NCBI GenBank assembly: GCA_023451375.1
Contig: JAEXZS010000039.1
Location: forward strand, 1-37,640
Source of the DNA: Pseudomonadota bacterium
Lineage (GTDB): Bacteria > Pseudomonadota > Alphaproteobacteria > Caulobacterales > Caulobacteraceae
Length of the DNA: 37,640 nucleotides
Reading direction: 5' to 3'
The notes under the pieces: model-generated
Databases searched by the model: none
What the model was told of the DNA's origin: nothing
The model's input: the letters and a program-made list of their open reading frames with translations, nothing else
Shown: positions 7,237 to 15,846 of the stretch, one piece after another
Numbering within the stretch: the stretch's first letter is position 1
Layout of the letters: every line of letters begins with the position of its first letter
Position numbers and translations under genes: made by a program

Positions 7237-8640
7237 ATGGGCGCGACACGACTGACAGACCGGAGCGTCGCGGCGCTCAGACCGACTGACGAGCATCGTC
7301 TCGAGCTCTGGGATGCAGACCTGAAGGGTCTCTACCTGCGGGTTTCGGGGCACTCGAAAGTCTGGGGCTTTCGGTATCGGCGTCTGGATGGAAGTCAGCC
7401 GAGAGTTCGGCTCGGTCGCTATGTTCCGCCGGATCAAGCACTGGGCGACGCCGCCGCGCTGACGGTCGCGGGGGCCCGCGCGAAGGCGAGGAAACTTCAA
7501 ACCGAGATCGACGCCGGCCGTGATCCAGCGACCGAAATGCAGGTCATCAAGGCCGAGGCCAAGGCTCAGACGCTGAGGACGTTCGACGACATGGCAGAGG
7601 GCTACTTCAAGGCCACCGAGACCGGAGAGTATCGCCCGAGCAAAAAGCGCAAGCGCGCGCCCACCATCCTTTCCGAACGGAACCTCTACCGGAAGCATCT
7701 CCGCCAGATCGCGGGTTTGCGCATCGAAGCGGTGACCAAGGACGTTGTGCGCAAACGCCTTCGGGAGATCCTACAAGAGGGCAAGGGAGTCACGTCTAAT
7801 CGCGCCCGGAGCCTGATCAGCCAGATTTTCGCGTGGGGAATCTCCGAGGATCGGGTTCTCAGGAACCCCGCCCAGCAGCTCGACGATCTCGCGGAGGAAA
7901 CCCCGCGGACGCGCGTCCTCAACGATGTCGAGTTGCGGGCGCTCTGGCGGGCTCTCGAAGACACGACCGGCTACCGACGTCCGCTGCCGAAAGGCCGGGA
8001 CGAGGCGCTAATGGTGGGGCGTCCGATCCGGATCGCGATCCAGCTGGCGGCCCTACTTCTGCAGCGACGCGCGGAGGTCGCGGAGATGCGAGTCGCCGAA
8101 CTCGATTTCGCCGAGCGGACATGGACGATCCCCGCCGGCCGCACCAAGGCCGGACGCACCACCGTCGTTCCCTTGGGCGAATTCTCGATCATTCTGATCA
8201 AGGAAGCCCTGGCGCTTCGGCCAAAGCCGTCGGAGGGCGCGGAGCCGTCGCCGTTCGTCTTCGTGGGGCGCGGCGAGGCGCCGGGCGCCATTCATCCCTC
8301 CGCGATCAGCCACGCCATGCGCGACATCAGGGCCGCGATCGATATTCCGGACATCACGGTCCACGATCTGCGCCGCAGCGGGGCGACCAGGCTGGCGCGA
8401 GCCAGGACAAGCCCCTTCATTCTGTCCAAGCTTCTCAACCATGCGAACGAGCTAGGCGGCGGATCGTCCATCACCATGTCGGTCTATGTCCAGCACGACT
8501 ATCTTGAGGAGAAGCGGGAGGCGATCGAATGCCTGGAGCGCTTGATCCTCGCGGCGGTTCGTCCCGGCACTGAACTCCAGCCGCCCCCTCCCCCGGCCTT
8601 GCCGGCTCCACCCAGATTGCTATTCCACGAGCCCGCTTGA
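7237..8640 (+). CDS. int: Tyrosine-type site-specific integrase (P4-like, DUF4102 N-terminal domain)
   Basis: The enzyme catalyses integration and excision of the element at tRNA-Pro. The 467-aa product has the DUF4102-type arm-binding N-terminus (RLTDRSVAALRPT...LYLRV...GFRYR...RLGRY), a core-binding domain (about 115-215) and a catalytic domain. Expected active-site residues are visible: Arg277/278 in LLLQRRAEVAEMR, Lys304 in GRTKAGRTTVVPL, His376 and Arg379 in HDLRR, His402 in LLNH, and Tyr417 in the SVYVQHDYLEEKREA segment. I start at ATG 7237 because GACGAGG sits 8 bases upstream; an earlier ATG at 7177 would run through the tandem repeat. It lies directly inside attL and reads into the element. 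Confidence 0.93.
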   Translation: MGATRLTDRSVAALRPTDEHRLELWDADLKGLYLRVSGHSKVWGFRYRRLDGSQPRVRLGRYVPPDQALGDAAALTVAGARAKARKLQTEIDAGRDPATEMQVIKAEAKAQTLRTFDDMAEGYFKATETGEYRPSKKRKRAPTILSERNLYRKHLRQIAGLRIEAVTKDVVRKRLREILQEGKGVTSNRARSLISQIFAWGISEDRVLRNPAQQLDDLAEETPRTRVLNDVELRALWRALEDTTGYRRPLPKGRDEALMVGRPIRIAIQLAALLLQRRAEVAEMRVAELDFAERTWTIPAGRTKAGRTTVVPLGEFSIILIKEALALRPKPSEGAEPSPFVFVGRGEAPGAIHPSAISHAMRDIRAAIDIPDITVHDLRRSGATRLARARTSPFILSKLLNHANELGGGSSITMSVYVQHDYLEEKREAIECLERLILAAVRPGTELQPPPPPALPAPPRLLFHEPA

Positions 8641-8869
8641 CGGTCGAGAGGTCAGAAAGACGTTCCGCTCGCCATACGACCTGGCTGCGGGTGTGGCCAA
8701 TGTACGATGCTTGCACTCCCCGCTAGCCCTCCACCCTCGCGCAGCGCATTCGAGCGCGCCAGGTGAAGCTCGCCATGGCCCACACCTGGGCAATGACTGG
8801 GCGCCAGCTTACGTCCCGCAAGGGGCATGGCTAAGGTCGGCGTTCCTTTTCCTTATCCGGTGCGATCCC

Positions 8870-10240
8870 GTGGATTCCAGTTTCGTAGACCTCGACATCC
8901 TGCTGACCAAGGTCCGCAACCCGCAATCCCGCACCTACTTCCTGGACGCCGTGCGGGCCTACAAGGCCGGGGCGCTGCGCGCCTCGCTCACGGCCGCCTG
9001 GGTCGCTATCGCCTATGATCTGATCGCCAAATATCGCGAGCTCAGCGCCATGGGCGATGCCGCGGCGACGGCCTTCCTACAGTCGTGGGACAATGCGACG
9101 GCCATCCGCGACATCCGGCAACTGCTTCAGCTGGAGGGCCGCATTCTCGAAGACGCCGCAGACAACACCCAGGCGATCAGCCAGATCGCGGGCCGGCAGC
9201 TCGAACGCCTGCGCGAGGATCGTCACCTCTGCGCCCATCCGGCCTTCTCCGCCGAAGCCCTCCTCTTCGAACCGACCCCCGAACTGGTTCGGATGCATCT
9301 CGTCAACGCCGTCGACCTGGTTCTCGGTCAGGAAGCCCTCCAGGGCCGCGCCATCTTCGAGGTCTTCGACGCCGACGTCCAATCATCCGGCTTCCCAACC
9401 GATCCCGCGCGGATTCTCGACTATGTCGAGCAGCGCTACCTCGCGCGAGTCCGGCCGCAGGCGATCCGCAACTTCGGAACCGTGCTTGCGAAGTCTCTGC
9501 TGAAGGGCGTTCCCGCCCATCTCGACGTCGTCCGCCCCAAGGTCGAAGCCGCGCTGGTCGCGGTTCGCGACCGGGCGGCTGCAGCCTGGCCTGACGTGGT
9601 GGCCAGCGTCGTGCGTCTGCTCGACGCGCTCGACCCGGCCGACCGCCCCCGCGCCATCGCCTTCGTCGCAGCCTTCCCCGACTTCTGGCACCTCGTGCAG
9701 GAGCCGACCCGGACCTCCCTGCAGGAGACGGTCAACAACGCCGACGGCGCCACTCTGACGGACTACCTCCTCCTAAAGGGCGTCGCCTTCGCGCCGTTCA
9801 GGGCGCCGATCCTCGCCCTGATCGCCGTCCTCGACCGGGAGGCTTTGGCTCGGGCGATCGCCGCCTCGCCCCTTCCGGAGCTTTGGCCCCAGGCGGTTGA
9901 GCTCTACGCCCAGTCCGGTAGCTTCCGCGGCTCCGAAGCGAATTTCGACGCTTACATCACGCCCTATACCGGGAGGCTCGACACGATGGCGCTCGACCAG
10001 TTGCTCGACGCTGTCGCCGCGACCGGCCAGAACTACGCGGCGTCCGGCACCAGCGCCCTGCTCCTGAGCGTAGTCCGGAACGCGGGCGCCGGACGCCTGC
10101 CATCCGCGGACGCCCGCAATCGCTTCTATCAGATGCTTCTGCGGGCGCATCGACGCGACGCCTTCGGCGAGGTCGTCGCCCTGTTCGAGGCCGACGGCTG
10201 GACGCCGCCTCCGCGGGAACGCGAGGACGAAGACGACTGA
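8870..10240 (+). CDS. HEPN-domain protein, candidate RNase effector of a defence module
   Basis: I do not recognise a named family for the whole 456-aa protein. Residues 20-130 look like a HEPN/DUF4145-type helical domain: an AYKAGALRASLTAAWVAIAYDLI helix, a long central helix, and ERLREDRHLCAHPAF, containing the Rx4H motif (Arg118, His123) of HEPN ribonucleases. The remainder (about 135-440) is helical and repeat-like, with an acidic C-terminal tail. GTG 8870 is preferred because upstream in-frame sequence from ATG 8693 has no coding character; it lacks a good Shine-Dalgarno, so the start is uncertain. The gene lies after the integrase and is convergent, 47 bp apart, with an SMC-like ATPase. 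A role in abortive defence is inference. Confidence 0.6.
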   Translation: MDSSFVDLDILLTKVRNPQSRTYFLDAVRAYKAGALRASLTAAWVAIAYDLIAKYRELSAMGDAAATAFLQSWDNATAIRDIRQLLQLEGRILEDAADNTQAISQIAGRQLERLREDRHLCAHPAFSAEALLFEPTPELVRMHLVNAVDLVLGQEALQGRAIFEVFDADVQSSGFPTDPARILDYVEQRYLARVRPQAIRNFGTVLAKSLLKGVPAHLDVVRPKVEAALVAVRDRAAAAWPDVVASVVRLLDALDPADRPRAIAFVAAFPDFWHLVQEPTRTSLQETVNNADGATLTDYLLLKGVAFAPFRAPILALIAVLDREALARAIAASPLPELWPQAVELYAQSGSFRGSEANFDAYITPYTGRLDTMALDQLLDAVAATGQNYAASGTSALLLSVVRNAGAGRLPSADARNRFYQMLLRAHRRDAFGEVVALFEADGWTPPPREREDEDD

Positions 10241-10287
10241 CGTCTTGGCGACGCCGGGGACTGAGCAGGGACCAGCGCGAATGCGGC

Positions 10288-12750
10288 CTACGCGGCGACT
10301 TTCGGTTTCGACATGAAGGCGAACTTGACCTTGCCGCACATGCACTGGAGGTACTCACGTCGGCCACGTCCCGGACTTACCTCGATCAGGACGCCGCACT
10401 GGTCACAGTTGAAGAGCACGAACAGCGCCTGAAACGCGTCGATGACCGCGATCATCTCCGCCTTCTGCAAGTCAGCCCATGCATTGTAGTGGACGGCCGG
10501 ATTGATCTGCCATTGTTCGACCTTGGCGTCGGTCACGGCCTGGGCGAAGGCCGTTTCACTCGCCTTCACCGCCGCCAACCGCTCCGTATCCGACCAGCTT
10601 TCCGCCGCCAGACGCGCGTCTTTGAGAAGGGACTTCATCTGTCCGATGGCCGGATCCAGCAGGTCGCCCAGGTCATGATGTCCATCGACGCTGAACTCGA
10701 CCTTGGCGCGCAGCGCCTGGCAGGCTTCCGCGGATAGGTGCTCCAAAGATCGACGCAGAGCGCCAGCCGCGCCTGCGACATCGTCATTTCGCGCCTTCTC
10801 GCGCATTTCGTCCCACACGTCGCCCTTGCTCCAGGTCGTGGGACCTTCCTCCACCGTCCATTTGCGGAACTGGACCGTGTCCTTTGGGGCCACGAGGCCC
10901 GTCGTGCTCATGAACTTCAGCCAGGCGCGGTCGTGGGTGGTGAGAACGAACTGCGTGTCCGGGAACTCCGCCTTCAGCAGCTTCGACACCTCGCGCCGAT
11001 GACCGGCGTCCACTGACATCAGCACGTCGTCAAGGACCGCGAAGGTGAAGCCCGTTCCCAGGAGATACCGCATCAGGGCGAGGTAGAGACACAGGCCCAT
11101 GCTGTCCTGGTGTCCCTCGCTATGGTAGGCGCCCGGCGGAAAGAAGCCCCGTCCGTAGAAGTCCACCCCGAAGCCGAGCTTTCCCAGGGAGGGTTTCAGT
11201 TTGGCCTCGAAGTTCCCCTCGTCATCGGCGTTGATGCGGCGGTAGAGCTCGGCGAAATGGCCTTGAACGTCTTCGTAGACCTTCTCCAGCGCCGCGGTGG
11301 AGGTCGCGGAGTACAGGTCGAAGACCTTCTTCGCCCTGTCGGCGCGGGCGTTCGCCGTCCGGGCGGCCGCGCTGGCTGTCCGCAACGCCTCAAGGCGCAA
11401 CTGACCCGTGATGAGGTAATCGCGCGCGGCGTCCTGGTCCGAAGGCTCCGGCAGTCCGCCGATGGCTCCCGAAAGCCGGGTCAACACATCGACCAAACCT
11501 GCGGAGGGCGTCAGCTCGTCAAGCCGGGCCAGCGTCTTGTCGAGCGGCAGAAGCGCCGCAAGCGCAGCGCCGGCATCGACCAGGGCCTTGCCATGGTCGG
11601 CGATCTGATCGAGTTCATGGGCTTCGAGAAGCGACTTGCCTGTGAGGTAGACCGGCCGGGTCAAAGCCGCTTCCGCTTCGAGCGCGTCTCGAACCCCCAT
11701 CAGCTTGTCTTCGGCCGCCGCGCGCAGGACCTTGACTGCCTCCAGTTTCGCCCGCTTGGCCTGAATGATCGCGGTGAGCTCGTCCAGGGTCTTGGGCGTG
11801 TCGCAGACGGGACAGACTTCACCCTCATAGAGATCGAGAGCCGTCTTGAGAAAATCGTCGCGCACGACGTCCTTCAGCAGGGATTCGTCAGCGATTAGCC
11901 GCTCGACCGCCGTCCTCGCCGCCGCGACCTGGGCGCGGACGTCTTCCCCCGATCGCCGATCGACTGAGTCCCGCAGCGCGGCGAGATCAGCGGCGGCGAC
12001 CGCCTTGTTGACCGCGGCGACCGGGCCGCCCGCTTGTGAGCTCAACCCATCGCGTAGCGACCCCTCGGGCCCCAGCGTCGAAAGACCCTCCAGTCCAAGC
12101 ACCCTCCGGCGCCGGTTGGCGGCTTCGAGGATTTCCGGTGCGGTCGCGTCAGCGATATCCATCGCGCGTACAAACTCAGCCTTCGCCGCATCACGGGTCG
12201 CGGCCGCGGCCTTCGCAGCGGCCTGACTGGCGTTAGAGATGCGCTGCAGCCGCGTTCTCAGGACTTCGAGGTCGTCCAGTTTGAGGAGAGCCTGGACGTC
12301 CTTGGCGCGTTGACCCGGCTCGGTCAGGACAAAGCGAATGATCTCCCGGCGAGACAGGGCGATCTCCGGATGGGCCTCCAGCTGGCGGAACACCGCCTGC
12401 ACCTCCGGGCTGTCAGGATGGGCCTGAAGCACGGCGGGCGCCTTCACCGATCGCCGAACCTGGACGGATCGCCTGAGCGACGGGATCCACACTGTTGCTT
12501 CGACGAACGCCTTCTCCGGTTCCGTCTTCCTATCGACGTGAGGGCCATGATCCTTGATGGACAGGTCGCCGCGGCCTTTCCCTGTCAGGCGCGAGATTGT
12601 GCCCGTCAGAACGAACTCCAAGGCGTCCACGACACCGCTCTTGCCGGTGCCGTTGGAGCCGCAGACGGCGAAGTTCCGCCGCTGAAGATTAAGCGACAGG
12701 CTACGGATGCCGCGGAACTCCGCGATCGTGAGGCTCTCGACCTGGATCAT
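10288..12750 (-). CDS. SMC/Rad50-like AAA ATPase with zinc hook and C-terminal zinc ribbon
   Basis: The 820-aa protein has an ABC-type split ATPase. The Walker A is GSNGTGKS (31-38). Coiled-coil-prone arms flank a CPVC zinc hook (313-316), of which only one such pair exists, as in Rad50 dimers. There is a diverged signature segment (SEGHQDSMG, 544-552), a Walker B (FAVLDDV, 570-576) and an H-loop (LTTHD, His606). Residues about 640-820 form an extra domain with an NPAVHYN motif and paired cysteines (782/785, 803/805) that look like a zinc ribbon. Such ATPases act as DNA-end or invader sensors in systems such as Lamassu, RloC and Septu, but none of their effectors is seen here. The start overlaps the preceding small gene's stop as ATGA. 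Confidence 0.8.
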   Translation of the reverse strand: MIQVESLTIAEFRGIRSLSLNLQRRNFAVCGSNGTGKSGVVDALEFVLTGTISRLTGKGRGDLSIKDHGPHVDRKTEPEKAFVEATVWIPSLRRSVQVRRSVKAPAVLQAHPDSPEVQAVFRQLEAHPEIALSRREIIRFVLTEPGQRAKDVQALLKLDDLEVLRTRLQRISNASQAAAKAAAATRDAAKAEFVRAMDIADATAPEILEAANRRRRVLGLEGLSTLGPEGSLRDGLSSQAGGPVAAVNKAVAAADLAALRDSVDRRSGEDVRAQVAAARTAVERLIADESLLKDVVRDDFLKTALDLYEGEVCPVCDTPKTLDELTAIIQAKRAKLEAVKVLRAAAEDKLMGVRDALEAEAALTRPVYLTGKSLLEAHELDQIADHGKALVDAGAALAALLPLDKTLARLDELTPSAGLVDVLTRLSGAIGGLPEPSDQDAARDYLITGQLRLEALRTASAAARTANARADRAKKVFDLYSATSTAALEKVYEDVQGHFAELYRRINADDEGNFEAKLKPSLGKLGFGVDFYGRGFFPPGAYHSEGHQDSMGLCLYLALMRYLLGTGFTFAVLDDVLMSVDAGHRREVSKLLKAEFPDTQFVLTTHDRAWLKFMSTTGLVAPKDTVQFRKWTVEEGPTTWSKGDVWDEMREKARNDDVAGAAGALRRSLEHLSAEACQALRAKVEFSVDGHHDLGDLLDPAIGQMKSLLKDARLAAESWSDTERLAAVKASETAFAQAVTDAKVEQWQINPAVHYNAWADLQKAEMIAVIDAFQALFVLFNCDQCGVLIEVSPGRGRREYLQCMCGKVKFAFMSKPKVAA

Positions 12751-12950
12751 GCCGGATCGCCTCCGAAGAGCGCCTGACTGATCGCGGCCTCGCTGAGATC
12801 CTTCTTCGTGATGAGCGTATCGACCAACCGCTGTGCGGTGTCAGCCAGCCCCTCTTCGGATTCAACAGCGGTCGTGAACGCCGTCAATACACGGTCGAGC
12901 ACGGACAGGTCCGTGGCCGGTTCGTTCGATTGAGCGTCTTGGTCTGTCAT
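12747..12950 (-). CDS. Small acidic protein coupled to the SMC-like ATPase
   Basis: This is a 67-aa protein of unknown family, rich in Asp, Glu, Ala and Thr. It is predicted mostly helical after a disordered N-terminus (LSVLDRVLTAFTTAVESEEGL...LITKKDLSEAAISQALFG). A GGGGAGG Shine-Dalgarno lies 5 bases before ATG 12950, which decides the start over upstream in-frame codons. Its TGA overlaps the ATPase ATG by four bases, so the two are translationally coupled. It could be a regulatory or accessory subunit, in the way Lamassu-type ATPases have a small third gene; no sequence similarity is claimed. Confidence 0.7.
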   Translation of the reverse strand: MTDQDAQSNEPATDLSVLDRVLTAFTTAVESEEGLADTAQRLVDTLITKKDLSEAAISQALFGGDPA

Positions 12951-13200
12951 TGTCGCCTCCCCGGTCAGGAGCCTAGAGCAACTGCGCGGCACAACCAACA
13001 CGATTGACCGAGACGACTTTCCCGCTTGCTGGCGGGTAAGCCAAGCCCGCCGGCCCAATCCGTGATAAAGCCGATCAGCGCCCTGTCGCGCTCGCCATCC
13101 TCGCGCCTGCCAGGCTATCGGACTCGCGACTATTTCATTTCGACGCTGGAGCGTCGGCGCCGCTCGAGCAGACGGCTAGAGCCGCAGGCGAGGACAGTCG
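12951..13200. promoter_or_regulatory. Divergent intergenic region between the ATPase operon and fic
   Basis: These 250 bp must hold the promoters of the small protein/ATPase pair (leftwards) and of the Fic gene (rightwards). They contain GC-rich inverted segments around 13020-13055 (CCCGC/GCGGG and CCCGCC/GGCGGG elements). I could not assign -35/-10 boxes with confidence. Confidence 0.35.
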
Positions 13201-13887
13201 ATGACGCTCCAACATCCCGAATGGCATCCGCAGCGCCATCCCGACTTCGACGACCGAATGGCCGTCGAAAGTTCGACGCTTCTCCAAAAGCTGCGAACGG
13301 ACCCCGTCTATCGGAGGGCCTGCCTGGACGATCCGCGCGGTCTTCATCGAGACCTCTACTCCGCCTTCGTCCCGCCAGCCCATCCGGAATACGCCGGCGG
13401 CTATCGCGGCGTCCCCGGCACATCCCTCGCGCTGCGTGTCATGGGCGGTCCGAGCGTCATCGTCGAGGGTCAGACGTTCACCTTCATGGACCCGCCGGAC
13501 GTCCCTTCGGCCATGCAAAGCCTCGTCGGGACCGTGCGCTTGCGGATCGACACCCTCGTCGAGCCGTGGGACCAGTTGGTGACGCTCTCTTATCTCTTCA
13601 GCCAGTTCGGCTTCATCCACCCCTTCCTGGATGGAAACGGGCATGTGCAACGGTCGCTCTTCGCGGCCGCGGCGTTGGAGATGAACCTGCCGCTTTCCAA
13701 CCGGTTCGCGATCCATCCACGACCGTACGACTTCCTGCTCGCCCACACGCTTGAAAACTACAGTCGCCGCCCCGCCCAGCGACCGCAGTGGTTGAGCGCC
13801 GTGGCGGAGTATCTGGTTCAGTGGCTTGAGGGACCATTCGACGCCCCGGGCATGGGCATGGCGCCTCTTGACCGGGAGGATGGCTAA
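13201..13887 (+). CDS. Fic/DOC family protein with variant motif HPFLDGNGHVQR
   Basis: Fic proteins transfer AMP or other nucleotide groups from nucleotides to target proteins. The 228-aa product carries the active loop HPFLDGNGHVQR (140-151): catalytic His140, the phosphate-anchoring DGNG and the final Arg151 are present, but the Arg usually following GNG is His148. A beta-hairpin flap region precedes it (GPSVIVEGQTFTFMDPP, about 83-99). No clear inhibitory (S/T)xxxE(G/N) helix was seen, and no separate antitoxin is obvious next to it. ATG 13201 follows a GCGAGGA-like Shine-Dalgarno. It stands alone, divergent from the ATPase operon and convergent with a small orphan. It may be a toxin, a defence component or an unrelated passenger. 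Confidence 0.88.
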   Translation: MTLQHPEWHPQRHPDFDDRMAVESSTLLQKLRTDPVYRRACLDDPRGLHRDLYSAFVPPAHPEYAGGYRGVPGTSLALRVMGGPSVIVEGQTFTFMDPPDVPSAMQSLVGTVRLRIDTLVEPWDQLVTLSYLFSQFGFIHPFLDGNGHVQRSLFAAAALEMNLPLSNRFAIHPRPYDFLLAHTLENYSRRPAQRPQWLSAVAEYLVQWLEGPFDAPGMGMAPLDREDG

Positions 13888-14141
13888 CGGCGGGGATGGG
13901 CGCGCCAGCCCCCGCGCGGAGACCGGGCCACGCGCCACTCGCCGGGTCCGACGTTCGATCCTCTGGCCGTGCGATAGGCCGGGATATCCAGAAGATGGGC
14001 GTCGCCGTCGGTTCGAGCGCCCGCGACGATCACCACGCCGTCGCCGAACTCGATCACGCAGTTCGATCCCTGCGGCGGATCGTCAATCACCGAGACAACC
14101 GCGCCCGGGTAGGGATGACTCCTGGAGAAACGAAAGCGCAT
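13884..14141 (-). CDS. Small hypothetical protein, 85 aa
   Basis: The family is not recognised. The product, starting MRFRFSRSHPYPG and containing GSNCVIEFGDGVVIVAGAR, reads like a small beta-rich protein with a basic C-terminus. Codon choice is consistent with coding (high third-position GC, balanced composition). It overlaps the 3' end of fic by four bases in convergent orientation. The roughly 150 bp between its start and the acyltransferase stop contain nothing I can name. It could still be a chance frame in GC-rich DNA. Confidence 0.45.
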   Translation of the reverse strand: MRFRFSRSHPYPGAVVSVIDDPPQGSNCVIEFGDGVVIVAGARTDGDAHLLDIPAYRTARGSNVGPGEWRVARSPRGGWRAHPRR

Positions 14142-14295
14142 GCGCCGTCTACGCCCGCAGTGTCGTGCGGTTCCCGGAGCCTGAACGAGATATGGACGTG
14201 CGCTCGCGGCCTGAGCCCGAAGATTGACCGATCAGGCATCCGATAGGCGAACAGCCGAGCCGTACCCGGTTGCACAGGGTTCGGTGATGCGCCCT

Positions 14296-15420
14296 TCAAG
14301 CCACCGGGCGGTCAGAACTCACGCCCGGCTGCGCCGGTGGTCGCCGCGGCGGATTGAGCCAGGCTTGCACCGGGCCGTCGAAACCGTATCGGAACACCGC
14401 CGCCGCCGCAAAGGCGGAGGCCAGACCCAGCCCCCAGACGCCCCAGCGAACGGTCGCCGGCCAGGCCGCCTGGCCAAGGGCGTCGAACGCGCCAAACCAG
14501 ACGATCCGGGTCACTTCGTTGGTCAGGAACATAGCGAAGGACATAAGACCAAGCTGCTCGATCAGCCGTGACGGACGCGCCACGGGCAGGGCTCCGGCGG
14601 CCCAGATCATGACGGTGAGCAGGAGAAGCGAAATCAGGGCGAGATCGGAAACGGCCTGGGCCGCGATCAGACCGGCAAAGGCCGCGAGCCCGATCCATGC
14701 CGCACGGACCGGCGGGACCCAGACGCGCGCGCCCAGAATCGCGGCCGCGACACCCAGCAGGAACAGGGGCAGCGCCCGGATGAATCCGTGACGGAGCGGA
14801 AGCCGGTAGAGGGGGTCTCCCAACCATGCCCGGCTCGCACCATCCGCCACCAGGAGCAGCATTACGACCCCTGCAACCACGAGCCACGGGCGCAGTGGCC
14901 AGAGCGCCCTGCAAATCCAGGGCAGGGCCAGATAGCAGCCCAGCAGGGCGGACAACGTCCAGGTGGGGGCGTTCCAGCCCTGCCCGCCCGGAACGCCGTA
15001 GGCCTGGACGAGGAAGACCTGCGCCGGAAGCTCGGGCCAGGCGAACCATTGCGGGTTGCTCGGACGGATCCCGACGGCGGCGGCGGTCGCCACCAGCAGC
15101 GCGAGCGCGGCGATGACGACGAGATGAGAGGGCGCGACGCGAAGAAGCCGTTGGCGCACATACAGGGAGAGCGAGAGGGTGCGATTGGCGAAGCCCTCCC
15201 CGTAGATGCGCGCGAGGACGTACCCCGAGTCGATGATGAAGAAGTTCGTCAACAGGTAGCCCCGGTCGAAGACGGGATGAACCTCGCCGAGCGCGACCGG
15301 GGCGGCCTCGCGGAAATGGTAAAGGACGATCAGGGCGGCCGCCACGAAACGCAGAATGTCGAGCCATCCCCCGCGCGTGATCCGGACGGGAACCCGCGCA
15401 GTGGCCTCTAGGGCCGTCAT
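14296..15420 (-). CDS. Acyltransferase family 3 membrane protein
   Basis: The 374-aa integral membrane protein has about ten hydrophobic segments. Its N-terminal WLDILRFVAAALIVLYHFREAAP carries the conserved arginine and histidine of acyltransferase-3 proteins (OafA/NodX/OpgC type), which O-acylate cell-surface glycans. Its ATG overlaps the upstream stop (ATGA), making it the last gene of the long metal-resistance operon. No metal-binding motif is visible, so a role in modifying envelope polysaccharide during metal stress is only a guess. The exact substrate is unknown. Confidence 0.82.
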   Translation of the reverse strand: MTALEATARVPVRITRGGWLDILRFVAAALIVLYHFREAAPVALGEVHPVFDRGYLLTNFFIIDSGYVLARIYGEGFANRTLSLSLYVRQRLLRVAPSHLVVIAALALLVATAAAVGIRPSNPQWFAWPELPAQVFLVQAYGVPGGQGWNAPTWTLSALLGCYLALPWICRALWPLRPWLVVAGVVMLLLVADGASRAWLGDPLYRLPLRHGFIRALPLFLLGVAAAILGARVWVPPVRAAWIGLAAFAGLIAAQAVSDLALISLLLLTVMIWAAGALPVARPSRLIEQLGLMSFAMFLTNEVTRIVWFGAFDALGQAAWPATVRWGVWGLGLASAFAAAAVFRYGFDGPVQAWLNPPRRPPAQPGVSSDRPVA

Positions 15421-15842
15421 CGGCCGGGCCTGACGGAAGCGGCGGCGTCTGGGACGGCGTGCCTGTGGGGCGGCGCAAGATTGATCTGATCGCGTCCGAC
15501 GTACAAGGCGGCGGTCCCGAGAACGCACACCAGCGCCAGGATCGCGGCCAACAGCCGGCCGGCCGGGTCCTTCGCCGCCATCCGGAAGGTCAAGGCGGTC
15601 AAAAGAAGCATCAGCCCGCCGAAGGCGCCGTACAGGGGAAACCGGTAAGTCGTCGCCATGGGCGCCGCCACGCATAAGACGACGAAGGCGGCCACCAGGC
15701 CGGCCCCGACCGCGATCAGGGTGTCTCGGACCGGCCGAAACGGCGCCGGCGGACGGGGTCGCCGGGACCTCCCGCGGGCGCGGTATTTGCCGGGACGCCA
15801 GCGGGGCGCCCGGCTGTGGATCGTGGACCGCTTTGAGCCCAT
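15417..15842 (-). CDS. Small membrane protein of unknown function
   Basis: The 141-aa protein has a basic Arg/Pro-rich N-terminus (about 35 residues) and three predicted membrane helices (around VGAGLVAAFVVLCVAA, YGAFGGLMLLLTALTF and LLAAILALVCVLGTAALYVG). I place the start at ATG 15842, four bases after the stop of the DUF305 gene; the longer frame from 15965 would overlap that gene fully. Its stop overlaps the acyltransferase start by four bases. No family is recognised. Position suggests a helper of the metal-resistance operon or of the acyltransferase. Confidence 0.6.
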   Translation of the reverse strand: MGSKRSTIHSRAPRWRPGKYRARGRSRRPRPPAPFRPVRDTLIAVGAGLVAAFVVLCVAAPMATTYRFPLYGAFGGLMLLLTALTFRMAAKDPAGRLLAAILALVCVLGTAALYVGRDQINLAPPHRHAVPDAAASVRPGR

Positions 15843-15846
15843 CGGC

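Noticed and set aside
8693..8869. N-terminal extension of the HEPN protein from ATG 8693.
   Set aside because: The 59 extra residues have no coding character and no ribosome site; family-like sequence starts at the GTG 8870 region. The 8641-8869 stretch otherwise holds nothing I can support.
10288..12950. Assignment of the ATPase pair as a Lamassu system.
   Set aside because: The zinc hook and small partner resemble LmuB/LmuC, but no LmuA-type effector gene is adjacent in the operon and the C-terminal domain differs.
14087..14299. Possible 70-aa minus-strand gene upstream of the 85-aa orphan.
   Set aside because: No ribosome site, no family, and it overlaps both the orphan and the acyltransferase end.
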